A DNA stretch of 64,000 bases, taken from the NCBI RefSeq assembly GCF_016920785.2, contig NW_024609879.1, positions 15,997,145 to 16,061,144 on the forward strand, given 5' to 3'. Of the stretch, positions 55,434 through 64,000 are shown piece after piece (position 1 is the stretch's first letter; every line of letters starts with the position of its first letter). The translations under genes were made by a program, and so were the position numbers. The DNA comes from Ixodes scapularis. Its lineage: Eukaryota; Arthropoda; Arachnida; Ixodida; Ixodidae. Under the pieces are notes generated by a model. It made no database searches. It worked only from the letters and a program-made list of their open reading frames with translations, and had not been told where the DNA came from.

Positions 55434-56514
55434 CCGTAATATCCCGAGTCATCGCCCACCCCCCAACCGCCTGAAATTCGTTAAAAAAGTGGGGTGGGCC
55501 ATGTCTCGGTGGGTGAGCACAAACACTTTAAAAAAAGCGGAAAAAACCGCCTTTTCTCTGCGTATCTAGCGCTGATGCAAAAGAGATACATCAAACTCAA
55601 AACTCGATTTAGTTTGATTGTTTTATAGAAAAAAAATGCTCACGAAAGAATATTTTACTATAGCAAAGTCCGTTGCTTGCATACGCGCTAGAAACACCGC
55701 CGATCTGCATATAGCACGAACGTTTGTTCCGTGAAAGAATGTCACCATTATGTTCTCCTAGTTAGTAAAAAAAAAAAAAAAATGAGAAAGAAAAGTTTAC
55801 AAGAAAGTAGAAAAACCGACCAGGCGCAACGAGCGAGCGAGCGAGCGGACCAAAGAAGCGACCAAGAGCAATGCTGGGAAAGCGGGAAAGCCGGCGGTCG
55901 CGTTGGCAAATACTTTGGCGTCGGGCCAAGTCGGGCGCCTTGTCAATTGCAAGCTCTTGCGCAACTTTCTTGTTTGGTGCGTACATACGTGCGTCCGTGC
56001 ACGGCGGGCTATCAATGCACGGTTGGGACGCTCTGCAAACGTCTGTGCAGGACGTTCCAGCAAAGCTTTATTTACGCTTTGGCTTTGCCTAAAATATTGC
56101 ACAACAGCGGTCGCGACGGGCGGGAAGAAGGAGCGGGTTCGCGGTGACCTTACTTCGGCGGAGACAGACTTTGACCTAACACTCCGCGATTACGTTAACA
56201 AACTCTTATTTTGTTTTCTCCATCGTTTTCTTTTCGCACGGATACACAACCACTTCGGGGTCGCTCACGGAGGAAATGCGTAAACAAAAAGAAGTATCTT
56301 TCCCTCCTTGGTTTTACTTTGTCACGAACGTCCTCCAACTGTAAGGTCCGCGGCCGCGTCATTCGGGTAGGGTGAGTGTTCGCGGATCGCAGAGTCCGCG
56401 CTGGGGTATTTGAAGGGGTGGGCGATGACTCGGTGTTTTTTCGGAAATTGATATTGGCCCAAAAAATAAGGTGGGCGATGGCTCGGGGATGGGCGATGAC
56501 TCGGGATATTACGG
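55434..56514. mobile_element. MITE, Tc1/mariner-like (TA target)
   Basis: TA at 55432 and 56515 flank ends starting CCGTAATATCCCGAGTCATC; the inverted repeat is perfect for at least 24 bases. 1,081 bp, no transposase. A (GAGC)n run at 55832-55848 and a CA/GC-rich interior are present. Confidence 0.85.
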
Positions 56515-56652
56515 TACTCAACCCGACGGAACTAAAAACACTAGACACAATGATCAGGAAAGCGTATAAGCAAGCCTTGGGCCTCCCGACAAGCACCTCC
56601 ACCGAACGCCTCCTCCGGCTAGGAGTAGACAATACGGCCGAGGAGCTGATTG
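56515..56652 (+). repeat. 138-bp perfect duplicate of LINE sequence, copy 1
   Basis: Identical to 57270-57407, part of the LINE RT-RNase H linker (LNPTELKTLDTMIRKAYKQA). It is wedged exactly between the right end of one MITE and the left end of another. Confidence 0.97.
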
Positions 56653-57020
56653 GTTCCGTGTTTTCGGTATATACCGATAAAAACCGAAACATAACCCCCG
56701 AAGGGTTTTTCTAGAAATCCGTGAAAACCGAAAAACACTGAACTGAAGCCTCTGCTTAATTAAGTAAAACCCCGGTTTCACAGGAACCTTCATCAGCAGC
56801 TTTATCTGCGTCAACCCCAAAAACTGACTGCACTAAGTGTCCGAGAGGTGGGTTCTTTCTTTGGAAATTGTCTCTACATGTGCAATTTAGCAATACATTG
56901 CAGGTATAGAGTTCTGTTTTCGAGAAACACTGTAGATATGTATTCAATCTTACGGCATAAACCCCGATAAACCGCCATTTCGGGCCGACACTAAAAATAA
57001 ACACAGAAAACACGGAACCC
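56652..57020. mobile_element. Short MITE with GGTTCCGTGTTTTC ends
   Basis: GGTTCCGTGTTTTC at 56652 and its complement ending near 57019; the inner pairing (ACCGATAAA / cggttt-type words) is imperfect. About 369 bp, no coding domain. Confidence 0.65.
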
Positions 57021-57184
57021 TAATTATGAGCCAACTTGCAAATTATAAGAATTTTACAAAAGCATGTTGGTTTTGGGCTTTACACACAAGCAGTGGGAAC
57101 AGCATTCTCCCCATTAACTCTCAGCCAGGACAACAGGTCAGCCAGCTATAGGCAGGCAATGTTCATCCTAGCCACCCGCCATGA

Positions 57185-58408
57185 TTGGCACCTATGGGGG
57201 AAGAGGACACGCTTTGGCTTGTCCAGGCCTTTGTCGTGTCTCAGATCACTTACGCTATTCCCTACGCTTTACTCAACCCGACGGAACTAAAAACACTAGA
57301 CACAATGATCAGGAAAGCGTATAAGCAAGCCTTGGGCCTCCCGACAAGCACCTCCACCGAACGCCTCCTCCGGCTAGGAGTAGACAATACGGCCGAGGAG
57401 CTGATTGAGGCACACCTCTCCAACCAGCGGGCAAGATTGGGGTCACGGAAACAGGGAGGTCCATCCTCTCACGCCTAGGGCTCTCGGCCCCACTCCATCA
57501 CCCGCACCCTCAGACTGCAAGCCTACCCTATGCCATCCGGAGCAACCATTATAGTTCCTCCCCTTCCCCGCGACATGCACCCCGCGTACCACACGCAGCG
57601 AAGAGAGGCCCGGGCACGGGCTATCCACAAGCAGTACGGGTGTCAACCCTCCACAGCCTACACAGATGCGGCGTCCTACCCCGGCAGAGCAGCTACAACA
57701 GCTACCGTTATCATGAACAACAAACCTCGGAGTAGCATATCACTCGCCCAAAACCACCCCCTTCAAGCCGAGGAGGCGGCGATAGCCCTCGCTCTCACTC
57801 AAACCGAAGCCGAGATCATCATCACCGACTCTCAGCAGGCATATCACAACTTCGCTAGTGGACGCATCCATGCCTACACGCTCCGACTCATCAACCAGAA
57901 CCCTCCAACGAGACAAGTCAGACTTGTCTGGGCGCCCGCCCACCAAGGCATTCCCGGCAACGAGATTGCTAACCTCGTGGCTCAAGATTTGACCCGCTGA
58001 GCCGACGCCAAGGGAGCCGAACCAAAGCACATGCATTCTCTCGTCTCCTACTAAGAGATCACGGAGCATTACAAGCTAACCCGTAGAACATACCCTCCTG
58101 TACACAAATCACTACCTAGAGAACAGGAAAGAATACTCCGTGCACTACAAGTTAACACTTTCCCCCACCCCACCAGAAATCACCTCCTAGCCCCCACTGA
58201 CTTTTCTTCGCAATGCCGCTTCTGCGGAGAACCCGGGTCCCTCCGACATATGGTAGGAGGCTGCTCCCAAACACCACTAGATCCCCCCATCCTCTACCCT
58301 ACCACCGAGCTTTGGGATAGAGCCTTGGCCAGCTCCAACCTCGACGATCATCTACGACTGGTCGCGAGGGCCCAAGACGCGGCCCAAGGTCAAGGCATTT
58401 TGGACTAA
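57185..58408 (+). pseudogene. LINE ORF2 end: RT tail, RNase H, zinc-like tail
   Basis: DTLWLVQAFVVSQITYAIPY and IRKAYKQALGLPTSTSTERL form the RT tail; a pair of small shifts around 57440-57530 creates the TAG at 57476. RNase H shows AYTDAASY, QAEEAAIAL and ITDSQQAY, but the last acidic residue is lost (GNEIANLVA; GNExAD usual). TGA at 57998 and TAA at 58052 interrupt the frame, which otherwise continues to SSQCRFCGEPGSLRHMVGGC and ends at TAA 58406. Confidence 0.85.
57270..57407 (+). repeat. 138-bp perfect duplicate, copy 2 (in place in the LINE)
   Basis: The same sequence as 56515-56652; here it is continuous with the LINE coding on both sides, so this is the original position. Confidence 0.97.
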
Positions 58409-58466
58409 GGATGCCTCCCAAAGCTTCTTTTGCTCAGTAAAGATGTTTATTCTCCCTCTCTCTTAG

Positions 58467-59017
58467 AAGACGTATATTATGCTTCGGACGGTGTTGCAGC
58501 TCGGCAATTTTCATCAGCACAGTAATTTAACACAACCTACTTGAATGCCTGCCGAGACCATGATTGTCCTCGAGCCTAGTCCACTTGATGGGGCAGTACT
58601 CATTTGCGATTCATAATTCGCATTCAGTTGATGTGCTCTTGAGGCTCTTTTGATCACGCTATCCACAACAGCAAGCTTTGCAAAAATGAAGAGGGGACAA
58701 ATAATCTGCTTTTCCTCTTGGAATTTTATGGCGACAATGAAGCTTTGGTCAAAACAGCATTACATGAAAGTACACGGTTATGTCAGTATGCTTATGCATA
58801 CTGACATGCATACTGTCGTTGCAGCACCCCTTTATCCCCTTGATTAGTTTTCTTTTAATTTCCTACATTCATTGAATGAGTACGTGAGTCCTCATACCTG
58901 GCACTGGATACTGCACCTATGCAGCCTTAATGTGCCTTGGAACCTTGGCATCGTTGTCGACCCTTCCGCAAAGCTGTACTGAATATTCGAGTTGAAGTAT
59001 AAGTAGACTAAGCTAAA
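58467..59017. other. No recognisable gene
   Basis: Nothing recognised; left flank of the hAT MITE. Confidence 0.4.
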
Positions 59018-59025
59018 GTAGAGCA

Positions 59026-59920
59026 CAGGGATGGGCAGTATTTCAAATACAAGTATTTGAAATATGTATATCAAATGCTTTGTGTACTTTGTATTTAATT
59101 ACAAATTAGGTAATGTATTTGACCTGTGTATTTAAATACTAAAACGTGGGTATTTCGAATACAATTGTAATTAAATACAATTTTGTGGGCAAAAATACAT
59201 CCCTCAAATTTATTGTCACGGTCCAGAGCAGGAAGAAAACTATGTTCTGCACCGAATGCAGTGTCTCTCAATCAAACACAAGCGTTTAGTGACTTTGTGA
59301 TTACGGTGCTAGTCCAGGGCAAGAATAGTGACAAAATGGACGTTCACAGGCAGACTGGCTAAATAAGTGCCTGTGACAACTTGGGATGTTTTCCAGCCTG
59401 ATTTCCATCCATATTTTTGCCTGGAACATTCTAAATGCGCGGGTCGCCCAAATTTTTGTAACTGGTGCGAGGTGCAACAATAAAAAATTCTCTAGCTAGT
59501 GCTGCGCGTCTTGGTCGTCTCGGTCGTTTGTTGGTCTGTACCAAAATGCAATCGACAAAAAAAAGCCGTTTGAAGCTCTGTACTTTTTTCACCTATTACG
59601 TCGCAGCTGATTACATTTTTTTGTGATTATATTTCTATTACGTTACTAGAGCCTCGCACACTAACTCCCGAGTGTGCGATGCAAAATTAAAATGAGATAC
59701 CCAGAAACTCGTTGCAGGTGCCCTGAAGTCGCTGACGCAAATTTTGAGGAATGTATTTGGAAAAGTATTTGGAGGAGACGAAATACATTTGGTTGTATTT
59801 GTATCTTGTACTTAAATGCTTTTTTGAAAATGTAATTAGATTTGTAATTAAATACATTTTTGACAAAGTATTTTGTATTTGTATTTCGATACATATTTGC
59901 ATGTATTTTGCCCATCCTTG
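59026..59920. mobile_element. hAT MITE, 895 bp, with 8-bp target duplication
   Basis: GTAGAGCA at 59018-59025 and 59921-59928 is a perfect 8-bp duplication. Ends: CAGGGATGGGCA left and, complemented, CAAGGATGGGCA right. Most of both arms is built of ATTTGTATTT/AAATACAA words that pair over about 150 bases. No transposase; the 8-bp target and CAxxGATGGGC ends indicate the hAT superfamily. Confidence 0.93.
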
Positions 59921-59928
59921 GTAGAGCA

Positions 59929-60786
59929 GCTGCTATGTTGACTAGACACCATTGACATGCAAGGGTTATGGAGTGGCTCCGAGGATCATGAAGCATGCCA
60001 TGGTGTGGGCGTGCTGCCTTAACTCTCTTGAAGTCAATCTTCATCAAATGCAGTGCTATGCAACTGACCCAAAACACGCAAACTGTGTCTTGTCTCATGG
60101 GAACATTGTCGTAGTGGTAGCCGAGAAACAACTCCTTGACATAGTGCACGATGGAACGGCTCGAGCAGGGTGGGCCACTCACTCAAGGCCGAAGTTGCAG
60201 CTGGACCACCGATGACTCAGCAGTTTTGTCAGCCAGGTGATTATTCTTATCGCCGTCCTCTCAATACTGCCTGCCTTACTCCAGGTTTGCTTGTGCCGTA
60301 CACTTCAGACACTACTGCAATAGCGCCCCGCTCGGCCTTGGACGAGTGGAACAATGCTTGCATTGTTCCATTCTGTACAACGTCGTGGAGATGTTTTTTG
60401 GCTGCCGCCAGGATAGCGCTGCCAGGACATAGGCCACGGTTTGCATATTTTGAATAAGTTTGCTGAGTGCTATAGCTTTCATTGACAGCCTGACTAAGTC
60501 CTACCACTACTGCTTTTACAGGAGACCCAGACGGACAACTGAGGATGCTTTGCGGGCATATGTAATGTGAGCATGCGAGTGTTTTTTTGCTCAGCATGCT
60601 GCCCCTTCTTCCTGAGTGCAGCTGTGAGGTAAACGCATGCACTATAAGCACATTTTATGAATTTTGTTGAACAAATTACCACTTCTATCTGATTTCTTGG
60701 CGCATGCATGGAAGGCGAGTAATAGTTGAATTTAACCTGGAAAAAGGAATCTCATGATTTTTGTTTTAACGTGATTTCTTGGAAAC
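59929..60786. other. No firm gene
   Basis: A frame at 60080-60235 (VVVVAEKQLLDIVHDGTARA) ends at a GTGATT donor-like site, and CTCCAG at 60279 could be an acceptor; neither has a recognisable domain. TGGAACAATGC at 60350 has an adjacent exact inverted copy. Confidence 0.3.
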
Positions 60787-60951
60787 CTGACATCTTCACA
60801 TGGTGCAGAACCTGCCTGGCAGCACTCCATTATAACGAAAATGCAGACCGGGAGCAGGCAACCACAAACGGAGAGAAACAGTGAAAGCGCAAGAGCCCAA
60901 AGGTCAGGAAAGGGCATCACGTGTGCCCAGAGAAGACCAAGACCAAACATG
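60787..60951 (+). pseudogene. Exon-like relic of a YqaJ/SWIM-type mobile-element protein
   Basis: KPDIFTWCRTCLAALHYNEN then ADREQATTNGEKQ, a stop, and RKGITCAQRRPRPNM at a GTAAAT donor. The TWC-x3-LAALH-NEN pattern recalls a block I associate with arthropod proteins that combine SWIM zinc fingers and YqaJ nucleases; this is from memory of the family and weak. It is 39 kb from the YqaJ relic, so they need not be one gene. Confidence 0.35.
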
Positions 60952-62318
60952 GTAAATATGCAAACATTCTTTGTGGGACTTCTCCAAGCATGCTGTCATT
61001 CTGAAGTCTGCACTGTTTTTTTGTAAGTGTGTGTTAGTGCACGCCTACACGGTTGTGCAGTGGCAAGTGACTTTTTCTAGGTGCCACATGTGGGCAAGTG
61101 GTAAGGCATAAAAAATGAAGTAAAGCTCCATAGATAACCATGGCGCAATTGTTCAGGTTAAGAAAGTTTAGGGCACTGTAACACAAACCAAGGCGTAGGT
61201 TTTGGCATGCTCTTAGTAACTTTTGGATACATTACTAAGTTCTTGCTCATTTCAAGTGGAGAGCATGCTGCACAAAGTAAATGACTAAAACACTGTAAAA
61301 GGACGAGAAACAGTTACACGCCTTTCTATTTTTTGATGGTTTAAATTTTTTCAGTTTTACTCACCTCAAGGATAAGGATGTCCCAAGCGTAGTCTTCACA
61401 GACAAGGATACAAAATAATGAGAAAAGACATTCTACGTAGACTCTGTGTCTAACTCTTTTTGTTTTTTTGTTAATCTTCTGGAGGTACATGAAATGGCTC
61501 ACCCACCCATTCGCCTATTCCATGCTTCCTACACTAACAAAGCACATCTAATATGGACTTCCACAAAAATTTAGGCTATTTTGACATGCTGGTCTCAGTG
61601 GCAGTTGGGCTATGCCAATCGACATGAAGTTTTCAAGTGATCTCCAAGGCTGACTCCGCCTCAAAAGACAACAATGACCCTGCAGTCTCGAAGACCACCG
61701 AAAAAAGATTTAATTGCGCAAGAGTTACCCATTTTGCTAAGGCATTGCCATAGACTGGCATTCTCTGAGGGGACTGCAACAACGAAAGTGGCAGCAAGTC
61801 ACCGATGAATTCCTAATTGCCTTGTCTTGACACGTCAGGTACTTCGACTTTTTTCAATTAAAACCAAATATTAAAAAATTCATTTGACATACTTTTATTG
61901 GTTTTTTGTTATTTTAAACCAAAAATGCTGAGCTCTCTACATATGTGACATGTTGCACTTACACCTGTAACAGATCTCAGCACAGCTGTCAATAAGTTTA
62001 AATATTAAAATTAAATATCTATGCATCAACCTATTCCTTACCCGACTTCTAGAAATAAAAAACAACTGCAGAAGCCTTTAAAAATTCAACTGCTCCTAGC
62101 CTGCAAGCTAAACAACCAGTGCTTATAATATATGTAAAAGCAAAAAAGGTAGAGTACAAATAGTTTTAGCACCGCTTAGTACAGCATGTAATAAAACCAC
62201 GTTTGGGTTTGATTACACACTAATGTTACGTGGAAATGTATTAAAAAAAATGAACACACTAGACCTCAAGCGCCAGGTGGTGTATGAACAGGGCTGTAGA
62301 AGAGTGCTGAACCCTTGC
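60952..62318. other. No recognisable gene
   Basis: AT-rich non-coding sequence without clear termini. Confidence 0.45.
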
Positions 62319-62322
62319 TTAA

Positions 62323-63194
62323 AGGGCAACTCCGCTTCATTTTTGGTTTTGAAAAAACAATGCAGTCCTCTTCAGTATCGCCTAAGAAGACCACACGTCA
62401 AATATTACGACGCAGTTCTTTCTAAATGTTTCTTAAACGGTCCGGCAAACTTTGCAACACACCAAGTTGCCGAAATCGGCTGACTCGAGCGGGCGAATTC
62501 AGGCGCAACCAACAGCGCAGTCAAGGCTACGGCATGGGCGGAGCCAACATTGAGCTAAACGCCATCTACATGGCCCCCTTTTGCTTGTTTTTACTTCTCC
62601 GATCGAGCGTAGTGCGTGACGTCAGCAACGTTGCCTCTCGGCGCTCAGCGGTATCCACGTGATTGACGTACGCGCCTGCGCAGCGCGCTTCTTGGGAGCA
62701 GACCAACCGCCCGCCGTGGTCCCGCCGTTACCGCCGTCTTCCGCGTCACAACCACCGTCGTCGTCTCACCGTTTGTGATTATTGCCTCTCGCAGTTTCGT
62801 CCACACTATGGACACCACATGCGCAGAGTCCCAGACTTATGCCGCAGTTGTGCAGACGTCGTCAAATGCCGTAGACACCAAAACGTGGCGAAGAGTGCGG
62901 AGCAGACGACACTCGTGCCTGCCGCACGCCCGCCCGCCCCCATCCCGCCCGTCTTTGGGCCAAGGATCACGTGACCTCTCGTACCACGTGATGGCCATGT
63001 ACTTGGCGGCCTGAGGCCAATGTTGCCGGACGGAGCCGAAGTTTCGGTTTCGATTTCCGCTCGTGTTTAAAATTAGATTTAAAAATATATATCCCATTTT
63101 TCACGAAGCAAAAGACGTAGTGTCTTTTACTAGGGCTTTTTAATTTGAAATCACTCATTATCCCGAAATCTTCGGAATTGAGCGGAGTTGCCCT
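62323..63194. mobile_element. TTAA-flanked DNA element, AGGGCAACTC family, second copy
   Basis: TTAA at 62319 and 63195; perfect 14-bp inverted ends AGGGCAACTCCGCT. 872 bp. It shares its terminal ten bases and target with 32034-33393, but I see no shared interior. A GC-rich interior (62690-63000) has open frames without a domain. Confidence 0.88.
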
Positions 63195-63319
63195 TTAAAT
63201 ACTCCATCGTGCTTTACGTGCTCATTATGTGGCACCCCCAGAACATCAGATAGTTATCATGTTGAGGCTAGGGAATATCGGGGTGAGGCAAAAGTCGATG
63301 GGGGAAAGTAAAACCTGAC

Positions 63320-63420
63320 GAGACTGAGCTGGGTAAGAGCGACAGAGGATCTGTAAGCGCCGACTCAGAGATCCTCAGTCAATGGGTTCGCATCCCAGCC
63401 GAGGTTCACTCATTTAGCAA
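63320..63420 (+). tRNA. tRNA-derived SINE head (Ser/Leu-like)
   Basis: An A-box-like TGGGTAAGAGC at 63330 and a B-box GGTTCGCATCC at 63385, 44 bases apart, with an extra arm between, as in long-variable-arm tRNAs. Clover-leaf pairing is incomplete, so it is a pseudogene or SINE head; a Ruka-type tick SINE is one possibility. Confidence 0.45.
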
Positions 63421-64000
63421 GGCCCCTTGCAAGAAAAAGGTGCCGTGCAACCAACTTCTCGTCTGGCATGCAAACCCCCCAAATTTTCTTTCTACTTTAT
63501 AGCTAACAGGAAAACAAGTGAACTGCCTAAAGGTACCTTTGTAATGTTTTATTGTTCAGATCTTCGATGCTGTCTGGTTCATGATGTTGGTGCAACCAAG
63601 AAACTAGTGTACTGCCTGGATGGGAATTTTTCTCTTATCTGTGCAACGACACAGTCAGGCAGCACTCCCCTGGTGTAGTGGAGGGTATGGAGGGGGAGTA
63701 GGGGCATGCCCTCGCCACTGTACCCTCTCCTCCTACTCGTCCTCAAGAGCTGCACTCTAATTCGGCATTTTTTGTCACTCAGAACAACCACTGCATATTT
63801 CAATGTGTTGCTTTCGTCTATGCATCAAAACCATTCGCAAAACTGCGGCAGCCTAGCAAGAGTCCATCAGCAAGTGTTGGGGCCACTACTGCTTTAGTAT
63901 ACACAAGGTTCGTCGTTTCTGGATTTTACATTTTTGCAAAAATGGGGGGGGGGGGGGCGTACAAACAAGGCACTTTGTTTTAAGCTGGTAACTGAGAAGA
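63421..64000. other. No recognisable gene
   Basis: Frames at 63427-63678 and 63706-63897 have no domain; a G-run lies at 63943-63957. The window ends here. Confidence 0.4.

Larger units (their letters stand above)
57160..58466 (+). mobile_element. I-superfamily LINE 3' part, plus strand
   Basis: 5'-truncated copy running from the RT end through RNase H to a 3' UTR that ends in a CT-rich segment near 58466. It belongs to a different subfamily from the LINEs at 1277 and 12730. No target duplication was found, perhaps because the left side was rearranged together with the duplication at 56515. Confidence 0.75.

Overview
The window is animal nuclear DNA made almost entirely of transposable elements and their decayed remains; I found no intact host gene, rRNA, CRISPR array or bacterial-type operon. 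The mix (Penelope-like elements with GIY-YIG ends, I-superfamily and Jockey/CR1 LINEs, Ty3/gypsy, piggyBac, PIF/Harbinger and ISL2EU, CACTA-like, hAT, pogo/Tigger, THAP, YqaJ and BEN fragments, AT-rich spacers, spliceosomal donor/acceptor signals) points to an arthropod. A hard tick is my best guess; that is inference from repeat style, not a database match.

Layout. 1-9.6 kb: a 5'-truncated I-type LINE with perfect 14-bp target duplications, a THAP exon relic, a Penelope-like GIY-YIG fragment, the C-terminus of a CACTA-like transposase, inverted-repeat elements, a CA microsatellite and an ISL2EU transposase relic. 9.6-18.7 kb: a Penelope-like 3' part starting at a 48-bp perfect-hinge palindrome and followed by a hammerhead-like motif, a CACTA-like transposase N-terminal exon with one nonsense codon, a nearly complete I-type LINE with a classic twin-priming 5' inversion inside perfect 14-bp target duplications, a 62-bp minisatellite, a second type of Penelope-like relic and a 55-bp triplet. 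18.8-31 kb: a foldback MITE, BEN and YqaJ exon relics, LINE and Harbinger relics, and a reverse-oriented Jockey/CR1-like LINE. 32-39 kb: TTAA-flanked elements (one carrying a THAP exon), a dead piggyBac transposase, and a reverse-oriented gypsy relic split by a TTAA MITE. 39.3-42.5 kb: the most unusual item, a retroelement whose reverse transcriptase/RNase H reads to me as hepadnavirus-like, possibly related to the arthropod HEART-type retroelements. 42.5-64 kb: SINE-like repeat, minisatellites, hAT and BEN relics, a pogo/Tigger deletion derivative, gypsy interrupted by a Penelope-like element, a hAT C-terminus, a three-exon THAP pseudogene, two MITEs around a 138-bp perfect duplication, a third I-type LINE, an 895-bp hAT MITE with an 8-bp target duplication, and a second AGGGCAACTC/TTAA element.

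The genes do not work together as a system. What can be reconstructed is insertion history: nested insertions, a twin-priming event, internal deletions, and repeated TTAA targeting. Nearly all coding regions carry stops, frameshifts or lost catalytic residues. The most intact ORFs are ORF2 of the inverted LINE (about 1,070 codons open on the minus strand) and the 3' Penelope-like ORF.
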